Of a stretch of 55,049 bases of DNA, positions 43,840-52,993 are shown one piece after another. The stretch is from positions 1 to 55,049 of the forward strand of contig NZ_JNYD01000036.1 in NCBI RefSeq assembly GCF_000717175.1, in the 5' to 3' direction. The translations under genes were made by a program, and so were the position numbers. Origin of the DNA: Pseudonocardia autotrophica (lineage in GTDB: Bacteria; Actinomycetota; Actinomycetes; Mycobacteriales; Pseudonocardiaceae). The notes below the pieces were generated by a model. That model was not told where the DNA came from, searched no databases, and worked only from the letters and a program-made list of their open reading frames with translations. Every line of letters begins with the position of its first letter. Positions within the stretch are counted from its first letter, which is position 1.

Positions 43840-45285
43840 TCAGCCTGCGGAGGAGCCGCCGTCGCCCGTCGTGGGGGGCGTCGGGCCGGGCGTCGACGAG
43901 GGCGCCCCGGCCATCGCCGGCTCGCGCTCCGGCACGTAGTGGTCCGTGCCCGGGATGCGGGTCGGGTGCGAGATGTCGATCCCGGCCGTCTCGGGCATCC
44001 GGATCAGCGGGTAGATGGCCACGGCGGCGGAGAGCATCAGGTAGAAGGCCGGGACGTAGGTGTTCCCGGTCGCGGCGATGAGGGTCTCGTTGATCAGCGG
44101 CGCCGTACCGCCGAAGGCGGCCGTCGAGGTGGCGTAGCCGATCGAGAAGCCGCCGTAGCGGTTGCGGGTGGGGAACATGGCCGGCAGCGCCGAGCCGATC
44201 ACGCCGAGCATCATGACCAGCTGCAGGCCAAGGATCGCGATGCCGATCGTGACGGGCAGCCAGCTCTTCAGGCTGATCAGCCAGAAGGCCGGGATCGCGA
44301 GCACGAAGGTGCTGATCGCCGAGCCGAGCAGCAGCGGCTTGCGGCCGATCCTGTCGGACAGCCGCCCGATCGGCGTGATGATCACCATCATGATCAGCAT
44401 GACGCCGATCAGCACGAACAGCGCCTCGGTCTCGTCGATGTCGATCGTGTCCGTGAGGTAGCTCGGCATGTACGTCAGCAACGTGTAGTTGGCGACGTTG
44501 AGCAGCATGACGAAGCCGATGAGGTGCAGGATCTGCGGCCACACGTTGCGGCAGACCTCGCGGAAGGGCGCCGAGGTGGTGGTGTGGTCCTGCTCGGCGG
44601 CGCGGAAGGCCGGGGTGTCCTCGAGCTTGGACCGCAGGTAGAAGCCGACGAGGCCGAGCGGCCCGGCGACGAGGAACGGGATGCGCCAGCCCCAGCTGTT
44701 GAGCGCCTCCTCGGACAGGCCCAGCTGGACGGCCGTGGCCAGGATGGCGCCCAGCACGGTGCCGGCGAGGGTGCCGAACTCGAGGAACGACCCGAAGAAG
44801 CCCCGCCGCCTGTACGGGGCGTACTCGGCGATGAACGTCGCCGCCCCGCCGTACTCGCCGCCGGTGGAGAAGCCCTGTACCAGCCGGAACGTCAGCAGCA
44901 GGATCGGCGCCGCGAGCCCGATGACGGTGAAGCTCGGCAGCAGGCCGATGAGGAAGGTCGCCCCCGCCATCAGCACGATCGTCACGGCCAGTACCTGGCG
45001 CCGGCCGTACCGGTCGCCCAGCGGGCCCAGGATGATCCCGCCCAGCGGCCGGAGCACGAAGGGGATCGCGATCCCGGCGAACACGAAGATCGACTGTGCC
45101 GTGGGACTGAACTCCGGGAAGAAGTTCAGGCCGATCTGCGTGGTCAGGTAGGCGTAGACGGCGTAGTCGAACCACTCGACGCCGTTCCCGATGGCCGCAC
45201 CGGCCACCGCCTTCTTCACGGTCGCCGGGTCGGCCTCCTCGACCTGGTGCCGGTTCCCGTGACCTTCCGCGTTGGATTCGCTCAT
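43840..45285 (-). CDS. MHS-family MFS transporter
   Basis: About 481 residues, metabolite:H+ symporter group (ProP/ShiA-like). Signature segments: AAIGNGVEWFDYAVYAYLTT, RPLGGIILGPLGDRYGRRQV, RLVQGFSTGGEYGGAATFIA and RRRGFFGSFLEFGTLAGTVL. It would import a small organic acid or osmolyte; a role in importing substrate or products of the adjacent monooxygenase pathway is only a guess. ATG at 45285 is preferred over a GTG three bases upstream. It converges on the amidohydrolase gene with a 65-bp gap. Confidence 0.9.
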   Translation of the reverse strand: MSESNAEGHGNRHQVEEADPATVKKAVAGAAIGNGVEWFDYAVYAYLTTQIGLNFFPEFSPTAQSIFVFAGIAIPFVLRPLGGIILGPLGDRYGRRQVLAVTIVLMAGATFLIGLLPSFTVIGLAAPILLLTFRLVQGFSTGGEYGGAATFIAEYAPYRRRGFFGSFLEFGTLAGTVLGAILATAVQLGLSEEALNSWGWRIPFLVAGPLGLVGFYLRSKLEDTPAFRAAEQDHTTTSAPFREVCRNVWPQILHLIGFVMLLNVANYTLLTYMPSYLTDTIDIDETEALFVLIGVMLIMMVIITPIGRLSDRIGRKPLLLGSAISTFVLAIPAFWLISLKSWLPVTIGIAILGLQLVMMLGVIGSALPAMFPTRNRYGGFSIGYATSTAAFGGTAPLINETLIAATGNTYVPAFYLMLSAAVAIYPLIRMPETAGIDISHPTRIPGTDHYVPEREPAMAGAPSSTPGPTPPTTGDGGSSAG

Positions 45286-45422
45286 CACGTCCCCCGTGTC
45301 GGTTGACGGACCACGCTAGGTGAACCGTTCGGTGCGCGCAGGGCGTGGCGGAGGGACGACCAGCCGCTAAACCTGACCGCCGGGGCCGGTACCGGGGGAC
45401 TCGTGCCGGCCTGAGAGGCCGG

Positions 45423-46511
45423 TCACGGACGCGGTCCGGCTACGCCGGGTGATGCGTGCCCCCACCGTGGGACGGAGCGGAACCCGCAGGTGGGAGCGGT
45501 CCATACGTACGTCCAACACGGCCGTCCATCGGGCGTCGTGATCCGGACGCGCACGTAGTCGGGGCCCTCGAACCGGTCGAGCCGGGGGAGGAGGGCGGCC
45601 GGGTCCCGCAGCGGGACGACGTGGCCGGGCACGCCGGGCCCGGCGTCGCGGAGCATCGCGGGGTAGCCGAGGCCGGTGTCGAGCAGCGTCCCCGGGACCG
45701 TGACCGGCTCGGCGGGGCCCGCCGCGGCCTCCGCCAGCAGGTGCCAGGAACGCTCGCCGGGCTGGAGGGTGCCGTAGACGAACAGCCGGGCGGGCCAGGC
45801 GTCCGGATCGGGCGCACCCGTCACGGTGGTCGCGTCCAGGCCGTCCGACGGGGCGCGCTCGCCCCGCAGCACGCGGGCGGCGGTCTGGGGGAGGTCGGCG
45901 CAGCGGACCGGCTCGCCGTCGACGAGCAGCGGGCGGCGGATGCCGGCCAGCCCGACGTACGCCAGGACGTCGTCGAGCAGGGTGCCGTCCTCGGTGCGGA
46001 CCTCGCCGGTGTGCACGCGGGCCAGGCGGTAGCGGCCGGAGGACCGGCCCTCGCACACGTCGAGCACCCCGACCTGCTCGGGCGTCGCGAACCACACGGA
46101 GTGCTCCTCGACCTGGCCCGGGGCGGCAGCGAGCACCGCCGGCCGCTGGTCGTCGACCACGCGCAGGCCGTGCGCCCACACCGCGGCGAGCCCCGTCGTC
46201 CGGCCCCGGAGCACGACGACGGGGCCGGCCAGCCCCAGCTCGCGGCGCAGCCAGCCGATCTTCGCCGGGTTGCGGTTGGAGCCGTAGGTCAGCAACGGGA
46301 CGCGGGCGGCCAGCGGCGGCGCGCCGCGCCCGGCGAGCCAGGTGTCGAGGTCGGTGCCGGGACCGGGGCCGCTGACCCGCCACGAGGAGCGGGCGGACGG
46401 GTCGGGCGTCAGGGCGAGCCCACCGCCGTCGACGTGCACGAACGAGCGGTCCGGCACCACCCCGGGGTACGGCGCGGCGGGGAACGCGGCGTCGGGGAAG
46501 TCGGGGAGCAT
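45423..46511 (-). CDS. Tandem gamma-glutamylcyclotransferase-like protein
   Basis: 362 residues with two AIG2/GGCT-like folds. The first begins LLTYGSNRNPAKIGWLRREL (residues about 72-92) and the second LFVYGTLQPGERSWHLLAEA (about 240-260); both carry the YGSN/YGTL glycine loop. The second ends in a PAALLPRLDRFEGPDYVRVR segment containing the family's acidic position, while the first has VCEGRSSGRYRLARV at the equivalent place. Single-domain family members cyclise gamma-glutamyl amines; a double-domain form is less usual. It ends 38 bp from the ECF sigma gene, same strand. Confidence 0.7.
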   Translation of the reverse strand: MLPDFPDAAFPAAPYPGVVPDRSFVHVDGGGLALTPDPSARSSWRVSGPGPGTDLDTWLAGRGAPPLAARVPLLTYGSNRNPAKIGWLRRELGLAGPVVVLRGRTTGLAAVWAHGLRVVDDQRPAVLAAAPGQVEEHSVWFATPEQVGVLDVCEGRSSGRYRLARVHTGEVRTEDGTLLDDVLAYVGLAGIRRPLLVDGEPVRCADLPQTAARVLRGERAPSDGLDATTVTGAPDPDAWPARLFVYGTLQPGERSWHLLAEAAAGPAEPVTVPGTLLDTGLGYPAMLRDAGPGVPGHVVPLRDPAALLPRLDRFEGPDYVRVRITTPDGRPCWTYVWTAPTCGFRSVPRWGHASPGVAGPRP

Positions 46512-46549
46512 CCCCCGCAGTATGGAGCGGGTTCACCCTTGCGGGCTCG

Positions 46550-47707
46550 TCAGAGACCGTGCCGGTCGTTGAGCCGGGCGGCCTGGCGGGTCAGGTGGTC
46601 GCGCTCGGCGAGGTTCGGGGCCTTCCGGGCCGCCTCGGCGTACAGCCGTGCCGCCGTCCCCGGGTCGCCGTCGCGTTCGTGCAGGTAGGCCGCCACGGCG
46701 GTGTGGCGGGGGAGCGTGTCGTCGAGCGCCGCGAGCGCCGCCAGCCCGGCGCGGGGTCCGTCGGCCTCGCCGACCGCGACCGCGCGGTTGAGCCGGACGA
46801 CGGGGCTGTCGGTCAGGCGCACGAGCTCGTCGTACCACTCGACGATCTGCACCCAGTCGGTCTCCTCGGCGGTGCGCGCGTCGGCGTGCAGGGCCGCGAT
46901 GGCCGCCTGGGCCTGGAACTCGCCGAGGCGGTCGCGGGCCAGCGCCGCCTGCAGGATCGCGACGCCCTCGGCGATCGCCCCGGTGTCCCACCGGCCGCGG
47001 TCCTGCTCGGCCAGCGGCACCAGGCTGCCGTCGGGCGCGGTCCGGGCGGCGCGCCGGGCGTGGTGGAGCAGCATGAGGGCCAGCAGCCCCGCCACCTCAG
47101 GATGGTCGATCGCGGCCGCGAGCTGCCGGGTGAGCCGGATGGCCTCGGCGGCGAGGTCGACGTCGCCCGAGTAGCCCTCGTTGAAGACCAGGTAGAGGAC
47201 ACGGAGCACGTTCGCGACGTCCCCGGGCCGGTCGAACCGCACGTCGGAGACGGTGCGCTTGGCCCGGCTGATGCGCTGCGCCATGGTCGCCTCGGGCACG
47301 AGGTAGGCCTGGGCGATCTGGCGGGTGGTCAGCCCGCCCACGGCGCGCAGCGTGAGCGCGACCGCGGACGAGGGCGTCAGCGACGGGTGGGCGCACAGGA
47401 AGTAGAGCTGGAGCGTGTCGTCCGTCGCGGGCGCCGGCCCCGGCGCCGGCTCCACGTCGACGAGGTCCTCGCGCCTGCGGCGGGCGGCGTCGGAGCGGGT
47501 CGCGTCGAGGAACTTGCGCCAGGCCACCGTGACCAGCCAGCCCTTCGGGTCCCGCGGCGGGTCGGCCGGCCACACGCGCAGCGCCTCGACGAGCGCGTCC
47601 TGCGCGGCGTCCTCGGCCGCCGCGAAGTCGGCTCCGCGACGGACGAGGACCCCGAGCACGCTCGGCGTGAGGCTCCGGAGCAGGACCTCGTTCACCGGCG
47701 AGGTCAC
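46550..47707 (-). CDS. ECF42-type sigma factor with C-terminal helical (DUF6596) domain
   Basis: 385 residues. Sigma region 2 (DFAAAEDAAQDALVEALRVW, DPKGWLVTVAWRKFLDATRS) and region 4 (LTTRQIAQAYLVPEATMAQR, ISRAKRT) are followed by a long helical C-terminal domain (VLYLVFNEGYSGD..., LMLLHHARRAART) and TPR-like repeats. This architecture plus the overlapping DGPF gene defines the ECF42 group. GTG start overlapping the upstream stop by three bases. Targets are unknown. ECF42 factors have no classical anti-sigma factor. Confidence 0.9.
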   Translation of the reverse strand: MTSPVNEVLLRSLTPSVLGVLVRRGADFAAAEDAAQDALVEALRVWPADPPRDPKGWLVTVAWRKFLDATRSDAARRRREDLVDVEPAPGPAPATDDTLQLYFLCAHPSLTPSSAVALTLRAVGGLTTRQIAQAYLVPEATMAQRISRAKRTVSDVRFDRPGDVANVLRVLYLVFNEGYSGDVDLAAEAIRLTRQLAAAIDHPEVAGLLALMLLHHARRAARTAPDGSLVPLAEQDRGRWDTGAIAEGVAILQAALARDRLGEFQAQAAIAALHADARTAEETDWVQIVEWYDELVRLTDSPVVRLNRAVAVGEADGPRAGLAALAALDDTLPRHTAVAAYLHERDGDPGTAARLYAEAARKAPNLAERDHLTRQAARLNDRHGL

Positions 47708-48111
47708 TCCGTGACGGTGGGCGGGGCGGTCAGGAACGGGCGCACCTCCAGCCACTCGTGGATCGGCTCGCCCCCCTTCCCGGGTGCGGCCGAGAGCTCC
47801 CCGGCCAGCTCGAGGGCGCGCTCGTAGCTGTCGACGTCGATCACCATCCAGCCCGCGATGAGGTCCTTGGTCTCGGCGAACGGGCCGTCGGTGACCGGCG
47901 GGCGCCCCTCGCCGTCGTACCGGACGAACGTCCCCTCGGGGGCGAGCGCCTGGCCGTCGACGAACTCGCCGGTCCCCTCGAGCCGGGTCGCGAAGTCCTG
48001 CATGTACTGCACGTGCGCCGAGATCTCCTCCGGCGTCCACCGGTCCATCGGCACGTCGTTGACCGCCGCCGGCGCGCCGCGGTAGTGCTTGAGAAGCAGG
48101 TACTTGGCCAT
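47704..48111 (-). CDS. YCII-related DGPF-domain protein, ECF42 partner
   Basis: 135 residues with ferredoxin-like YCII fold. It starts AKYLLLKHYRGAPAAVNDVP and carries the signature TDGPFAETKDLIAGWMVIDV with the DGPF motif. It is co-translated with the ECF42 sigma gene (overlap at 47704-47707), the conserved pair in many actinobacteria. Enzymatic role unknown; it may feed a signal to the sigma factor. Confidence 0.9.
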   Translation of the reverse strand: MAKYLLLKHYRGAPAAVNDVPMDRWTPEEISAHVQYMQDFATRLEGTGEFVDGQALAPEGTFVRYDGEGRPPVTDGPFAETKDLIAGWMVIDVDSYERALELAGELSAAPGKGGEPIHEWLEVRPFLTAPPTVTE

Positions 48112-48150
48112 CGTGTTCTCCTCGGTCGGCGTGACCCGTCGTGGTCACGT

Positions 48151-49077
48151 TCACCGCGGGGACGGTGCCGGTCCAGGGTTCTCGACATCGCCGCCGAAGA
48201 ATTCCGGAACTCGTCGTCGGCCGCGGAGGAGGCGGGCCACCGGGCCGCGCGGCGAGGCGACGAGCGCGACGACGAAGCAGCCCGTGCACACCAGCCCCAT
48301 CGCGCCGGCGATCGAGCTGTCGAAGGTGAGCGCGAGGACGTGCCCGGCGACCGCGCCCACCCACCCCACGGCGACGGCCACGGCCACCATCGCGGCGAGG
48401 CTGCGGGTCACGAGGAAGGCCGTCGCGGCGGGGACGATCAGCATCGTGACGACGAGGATCGCGCCGACCGCCTCGAAGGCCGACACGGCGGTGATCGCGA
48501 CCGCGACCAGCAGCAACCGGGACAGCAGCCGCGGCCGCAGCCCGGTGACCCGGCCGAAGTGCGGGTCGAAGGTCGTGGCCCGCAGCTCCTTCCACAGCGC
48601 CGTGACCAGGACCAGGTTGAGCAGCACGACCACGGCGAGGACCACGCCGGCGCGGGCGAGGTCCACGCCCGCGATCGTGACGACGTCGAACGGGGTGAAC
48701 GCGATCTCCCCGTAGATCGTGGAGTCGAGGTCGAGGTGGATGTCCGAGGCGTAGCGGGTGATGCCGAGGACGCCGAGCGAGAACAACGCGGGGAAGACCA
48801 GCGCAATCGCCGCGTCGGAGGCCACGAGCCCGGTCGCCCGGACGGCGTCGATCCCGAGCACGCAGAGCACGGCGAAGGCGGCGGCGCCGGCGACCACCGG
48901 CACCGGCGCCCGCGTCTCGGCGATCAGCCACACGGCCACGATGCCCGGCAGCACGGCGTGGCTGACGGCGTCGGCGAGCAGGGCCAACCGGCGCAGCACG
49001 AGGAACGGGCCGAGCAGCCCGCACGCTGTCGCGGTCAGGCCCGCGACCAGGACGATCGTGAGGTCGTCGGCGGTCAC
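48151..49077 (-). CDS. Metal ABC transporter permease (outer gene)
   Basis: 308 residues, ABC-3 (ZnuB/MntD/TroD) family with eight or nine helices. Typical: LGPFLVLRRLALLADAVSHA, LPGIVAVWLIAE, STIYGEIAFTPFD and AVGAILVVTMLIVPAATAFL. It forms a heteromeric channel with the preceding permease. GTG start at 49077 overlapping the stop of the preceding gene (TCAC on the plus strand). The charged tail after the last helix (RRVPEFFGGDVE) is short. Confidence 0.9.
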   Translation of the reverse strand: MTADDLTIVLVAGLTATACGLLGPFLVLRRLALLADAVSHAVLPGIVAVWLIAETRAPVPVVAGAAAFAVLCVLGIDAVRATGLVASDAAIALVFPALFSLGVLGITRYASDIHLDLDSTIYGEIAFTPFDVVTIAGVDLARAGVVLAVVVLLNLVLVTALWKELRATTFDPHFGRVTGLRPRLLSRLLLVAVAITAVSAFEAVGAILVVTMLIVPAATAFLVTRSLAAMVAVAVAVGWVGAVAGHVLALTFDSSIAGAMGLVCTGCFVVALVASPRGPVARLLRGRRRVPEFFGGDVENPGPAPSPR

Positions 49078-50246
49078 CGGCCGCCCCCGTCCAGCCCGGC
49101 GCGCTCCCGCAGCTCGGCGAGCGCCTCCGGGTCGAGGGTGCCGACCAGGTTGAGCAGGTCGGGTTCGCGCGCGTCGCGCAGCCTGATCTGCGGGCCGTGG
49201 TCGAGCCAGGCCCGCCAGAGCGCCAGGTGCTCGGCGACGGCGGCCCGCTCGGCCCGCCCGGCGGGCGTCAGGGCGCCGTCGGTGGTGAGCAGGCCCGCCG
49301 ACACGAGCCGGCGGCGGGTGCGCGGGTCGGCGGTGGCCGGGTCCTGCAGGGCCGTGGCGCGCCGCGCGGTCCGGCGGCGCCGGGCGAGCCGGAGCCGCCG
49401 CGACAGGACACCGCGGCCGGGGGCCAGGACCACCGCGAGCAGGGCGACGGCCACCCCCACCAGCACGACGACGGGCCCGGTCGGCAGCTGCCCGCGGGTC
49501 GCGAGCAGCGCGCCCGTGACCCCGACGACCGCGCCGACCACCCCGGCCAGCACGAGCACGTGCGGGAAGCGGTCGGCCAGCTGGCGTGCCGTGACCGTCG
49601 GCACGGCCAGCATCGCGACCATGAGGATCGCGCCGACCAGCCGCACCCCGATCACCACGGCCGCGACGAGGAAGGCCGTCACGGCGATCTCCATCGCCCG
49701 CGTCGACAGTCCGATCGCCGCGGCGTAGGCCCGGTCGAACAGCGTGGCGGCGAGCGCGCGGCGCAGCACCACCACCGCGGCCACGCCGACGGCGCCGACG
49801 GCGGCCATCACCGCGACGTCGCGCTCCAGCAGACCCGCGGCCTGCCCGAACAGGAAGCTCTCCAGGCCGGCCTGCTGCGCGTTGCCCCCCGCGGTGATGT
49901 GGGTGAGCAGCACGATGCCGAGGGAGAAGAAGCCGGACAGCACCACGCCGATCGCGGTGTCCGGCCGCAGCCGCGAGCGCTCGACGGCGACCATCAGCAG
50001 GGCCGCGACGAGCCCCGCGACGGCGGCGCCCGCGAGCAGCCCGGCGACCTCCTTCGTGCCGAGCACGAGGAAGGCCACGCAGACGCCGGGCAGCGTGGAG
50101 TGCGCGATGGCGTCGCCCACCAGGGAGCGCCCGCGCAGCACCGCGAACGAGCCCAGCACCCCGCTCGTCACGCCGAGGACCAGCGCCCCCGCGACGACGA
50201 CCGTGTCGGTGTAGGGCAGGCCGAACAGGAGGCTCAGCCGGTCCAT
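49074..50246 (-). CDS. Metal ABC permease fused to a DtxR-like C-terminal domain
   Basis: 390 residues. The first 275 are an ABC-3 permease (LGSFAVLRGRSLVGDAIAHS, LPGVCVAFLVLGTKEVAG, RLVGAILMVAMLAVPTVTAR). The rest is soluble: a winged-helix-like RRRLVSAGLLTTDGALTPAG, then HLALWRAWLDHGPQIRLRDA and LDPEALAELRERAG, which follows the order of DtxR/MntR (H-LW--YL, acidic residues, LDPE). MntC/TroC-type Mn permeases of other bacteria carry similar tails. ATG inside the last 13 bp of the ATPase gene. Confidence 0.85.
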   Translation of the reverse strand: MDRLSLLFGLPYTDTVVVAGALVLGVTSGVLGSFAVLRGRSLVGDAIAHSTLPGVCVAFLVLGTKEVAGLLAGAAVAGLVAALLMVAVERSRLRPDTAIGVVLSGFFSLGIVLLTHITAGGNAQQAGLESFLFGQAAGLLERDVAVMAAVGAVGVAAVVVLRRALAATLFDRAYAAAIGLSTRAMEIAVTAFLVAAVVIGVRLVGAILMVAMLAVPTVTARQLADRFPHVLVLAGVVGAVVGVTGALLATRGQLPTGPVVVLVGVAVALLAVVLAPGRGVLSRRLRLARRRRTARRATALQDPATADPRTRRRLVSAGLLTTDGALTPAGRAERAAVAEHLALWRAWLDHGPQIRLRDAREPDLLNLVGTLDPEALAELRERAGLDGGGR

Positions 50247-50971
50247 ACCGGTGTCCCCTCGGGCAGGCCGGCGCCGTACGCCCGGCGGACGGCGTCCTCG
50301 GTGAGCACCTCCGCCGTCGGCCCGCAGCCCAGCGCGCGGACGTTGAGCAGCAGCACCCAGTCGAAGGCGCTGCGGACCTGCGCCAGGTCGTGATGCACGA
50401 CGACGGTGGAGCCGCCCTCGTCGGACAGCGTACGGAGGAGTTCGAGCAGGTCGGCCTGGGTGCGGGCGTCGACGCCGGCGAACGGTTCGTCCATGACCAG
50501 CACCTCGGCCTGCTGCGCGAGGGCCCGGGCGAGGAAGACGCGCTGCCGCTGGCCGCCGGAGAGCTGGCCGATCTGCCGCCGGGCGAGCGGGGCCATGCCC
50601 ACCCGGTCCAGGCACTCCTCGGCGATCCGCCGGTCCGCGCGGCCGATCCGCCGGAACCAGCCGACCGCACGGTAGCGGCCCATCGCGACCACCTCGGCGA
50701 CCGTGATCGGGAAGTCCCAGTCCACGGACTCGGCCTGGGGCACGTACGCGAGGTTCTCGAGCGCCGCCCGGCCCTGCACGCCGGCGATCCGGACGGTGCC
50801 GGAGTCCGTCGGGACCAGCCCGAGGGCCGCCTTGAGCAGGGTCGACTTGCCCGCCCCGTTCGGGCCGACGATCGCCGACAGGGCGCCGCGCGGGAAGGTC
50901 GCGTCGACCTGCCACAGCGCGGGCGCGGCGCGGTAGGACACGGTCAGCGCGGAGATCTCCAGTGCGTGCAT
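50234..50971 (-). CDS. Metal ABC transporter ATP-binding protein
   Basis: 245 residues. Walker A GPNGAGKSTLLKAALGL, Q-loop YVPQAESVDWDFPITVAEVV (the V-D-W-D-F-P sequence is typical of Mn/Zn uptake ATPases), signature LSGGQRQRVFLARALAQQ, Walker B VLVMDEPFAGVDA and switch His in VVVHHDL. It powers uptake with the two permeases. ATG directly after the binding-protein stop; the operon runs lipoprotein - ATPase - permease - permease. Confidence 0.95.
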   Translation of the reverse strand: MHALEISALTVSYRAAPALWQVDATFPRGALSAIVGPNGAGKSTLLKAALGLVPTDSGTVRIAGVQGRAALENLAYVPQAESVDWDFPITVAEVVAMGRYRAVGWFRRIGRADRRIAEECLDRVGMAPLARRQIGQLSGGQRQRVFLARALAQQAEVLVMDEPFAGVDARTQADLLELLRTLSDEGGSTVVVHHDLAQVRSAFDWVLLLNVRALGCGPTAEVLTEDAVRRAYGAGLPEGTPVWTG

Positions 50972-50973
50972 CC

Positions 50974-51936
50974 TCACCCTTCCCGGCCCGGCGCCCCGAG
51001 GGCGCTCGCGATCAGCTCGGCGTTCCTGCGGACCATGCCCGTGTACGTGCCCTCCGGCGTCCCGGGCTCGCCGGCGGAGTCGGTGTACAGCTCCCCGCCG
51101 ATCGACGCCCTGAACCCCCGCTCGGCGGTCGCGGCGAGCAGCGCGTCGACGGTCTGCCGCGGGACCGAGGTCTCGATGAACGCGGCGGGGACCCGGCGGG
51201 TGGCGAGCAGCTCGGCGACCCGCTCGACGTCCGCCGTGGTGGCCTCGGCGGCCGTGGAGATGCCCTGGATGGCGGCCACCTCGATGCCGTACCGCCTGCC
51301 GAAGTAGGCGAACGCGTCGTGCGAGGTCACCAGCAGGCGCTGGGCGGGCGGGATCGCGGCGATCCGCTCGCGGACCTCGGCGTCGAGCGCGGTCAGCTCG
51401 GCGAGGTAGGAGTCGAGGTTGACCCGGTAGACGTCCGCGTGCCGGGGGTCGAGCGCGGCGAGCCGGTCCGCGATCGTGCGGGCCTGGTCCTCCCACAGCG
51501 CGACGTCGAACCAGACGTGCGGGTCCGGTTCGGGGGAGCCGGTGTGGGTGAGCAGCGCGGTGCGCGGGATCCCGTCCGTGACGGCGGCGGTGGGCTGCCG
51601 CGCGGCGAGGTCGGCGAGCAGGTCGCCCATCTTCCCCTCCAGGCCGAGCCCGCCGTAGAGGATCAGGTCGGCGTCGCGCAGCAGCCGGACGTCACGGGCG
51701 CTGGCCTTGAACAGGTGCGGGTCGACGCCGGGCCCCATCAGGCCGGTGACCTGCACGCGGTCGCCGCCGATCCGGTGCACGGCGTCGGTGATCATCGTGG
51801 TGGTCGTGGTCACGCGGACCTGACGTTCGGCGACCGGGGCGCGGTCCGCGGTCACGGTCCGGGCGGCACAGCCGGAGCCGAGCAGGCAGGCCACGGCGAG
51901 CAGCACCAGTGCCGTCCACCTGCGCCGACCCACCAT
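50974..51936 (-). CDS. Metal-binding lipoprotein of the ABC transporter
   Basis: 320 residues, cluster A-I (ZnuA/MntA/TroA) solute-binding protein. Lipoprotein signal with lipobox LLGSGC near residue 23. Metal ligands fit the Mn/Fe-type set: His in GVDPHLFKAS, His in PDPHVWFDVA, Glu or His in TSHDAFAYFG and Asp in GELYTDSAG. There is no His-rich loop, which argues against a high-affinity Zn system and for Mn or Fe. ATG start. The upstream gap to mtnA (99 bp) has only weak palindromes. Confidence 0.92.
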   Translation of the reverse strand: MVGRRRWTALVLLAVACLLGSGCAARTVTADRAPVAERQVRVTTTTTMITDAVHRIGGDRVQVTGLMGPGVDPHLFKASARDVRLLRDADLILYGGLGLEGKMGDLLADLAARQPTAAVTDGIPRTALLTHTGSPEPDPHVWFDVALWEDQARTIADRLAALDPRHADVYRVNLDSYLAELTALDAEVRERIAAIPPAQRLLVTSHDAFAYFGRRYGIEVAAIQGISTAAEATTADVERVAELLATRRVPAAFIETSVPRQTVDALLAATAERGFRASIGGELYTDSAGEPGTPEGTYTGMVRRNAELIASALGAPGREG

Positions 51937-52035
51937 GTAGACCCGCCTATCTCGTCGATGAGACCCCTCTACGAAGTCAGGTGAGCATAGGGTGCGATCC
52001 CGGCCCGTGGTGTCTCGTTCTGAGAAGGTTCCTGC

Positions 52036-52983
52036 GTGTCCTCCACCACCGTCCCCCGTGACCTGCCGCCGACGATCACCTGGGAACGCGACCGGATCGT
52101 GCTGCTCGACCAGACCCGGCTGCCCGAGCTGCACCGGGTGGAGGTCACGACGGTCGACGGGCTGGTCGACGCCATCCGGCGGCTCGTCGTGCGCGGGGCG
52201 CCCGCGCTGGGCGTCGCCGGGGCGTACGGGGTGGCGCTGGCGGCACGCGACGGCGGCGACCTGCGCGAGGACGCCGAGCGGATCGCCTCCGCCCGGCCCA
52301 CCGCCGCCAACCTGCGGCGGGGCGTGGAGCGGGCCCTCGCGGCCCCGGACCCGCTGGCGGCCGCACACGCCTTCCGGGACGAGGACGTCGCCGCCTGCCG
52401 GGCGATCGGGGCACGGGGCGCGGCCCTGCTCGGCGAGCTGTGCGGGGAGCGCCCGCTGCGGCTGCACACCCATTGCAACGCCGGCGCGCTGGCCTGCGTG
52501 GAGTGGGGGACCGCGCTGGGGGTCGTGCGGTCGCTGCACGCCTCGGGGCGCGTGGAGCTGGTGGTCGCGGACGAGACCCGGCCGCTGCTGCAGGGCTCCC
52601 GCATCACCGCCGTCGAGCTGCAGGCCCTCGGCGTGCCGCACCGCGTGGTCGTCGACGGCGCCGCGGCCTCGGTGATCGCGCGGGGGCTGGTCGACGCCGT
52701 GGTGGTCGGGGCGGACCGGATCGCCGCCAACGGCGACGTCGCCAACAAGATCGGGACCTACCCGCTGGCCCTCGCGGCCGCGCGGGCCGGGATCCCGTTC
52801 GTCGTCGCGGCGCCGGAGACCACGGTCGACGCCGCGACGCCCGACGGGGCCGCGATCGAGATCGAGGAGCGGGACGCGGCCGAGGTCGTGGCCGGGGCGG
52901 ACGCGTGGAACCCGGCGTTTGACGTCACGCCCGCGGACCTGGTCACCGCGATCGTGACCGACACCCGCACCTGGCGGCCCTGA
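52036..52983 (+). CDS. mtnA: S-methyl-5-thioribose-1-phosphate isomerase
   Basis: 315 residues, eIF2B-like fold, converting MTR-1-P to MTRu-1-P in methionine salvage. Motifs: VVRGAPALGVAGAYGVALAA, THCNAGALACVEWGTALGVV (catalytic Cys), VVADETRPLLQGSRITAVEL and VVGADRIAANGDVANKIGTY (catalytic Asp). GTG start. It is divergent from the metal transporter, and no other salvage gene is in the window. Confidence 0.93.
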   Translation: MSSTTVPRDLPPTITWERDRIVLLDQTRLPELHRVEVTTVDGLVDAIRRLVVRGAPALGVAGAYGVALAARDGGDLREDAERIASARPTAANLRRGVERALAAPDPLAAAHAFRDEDVAACRAIGARGAALLGELCGERPLRLHTHCNAGALACVEWGTALGVVRSLHASGRVELVVADETRPLLQGSRITAVELQALGVPHRVVVDGAAASVIARGLVDAVVVGADRIAANGDVANKIGTYPLALAAARAGIPFVVAAPETTVDAATPDGAAIEIEERDAAEVVAGADAWNPAFDVTPADLVTAIVTDTRTWRP

Positions 52984-52993
52984 AGAGCCGGCG

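Noticed and set aside
51955..51995. Iron or manganese box in front of the metal ABC operon
   Set aside because: AGGTGAGCATAGGGT matches only about half of the IdeR consensus and is not palindromic enough to claim.
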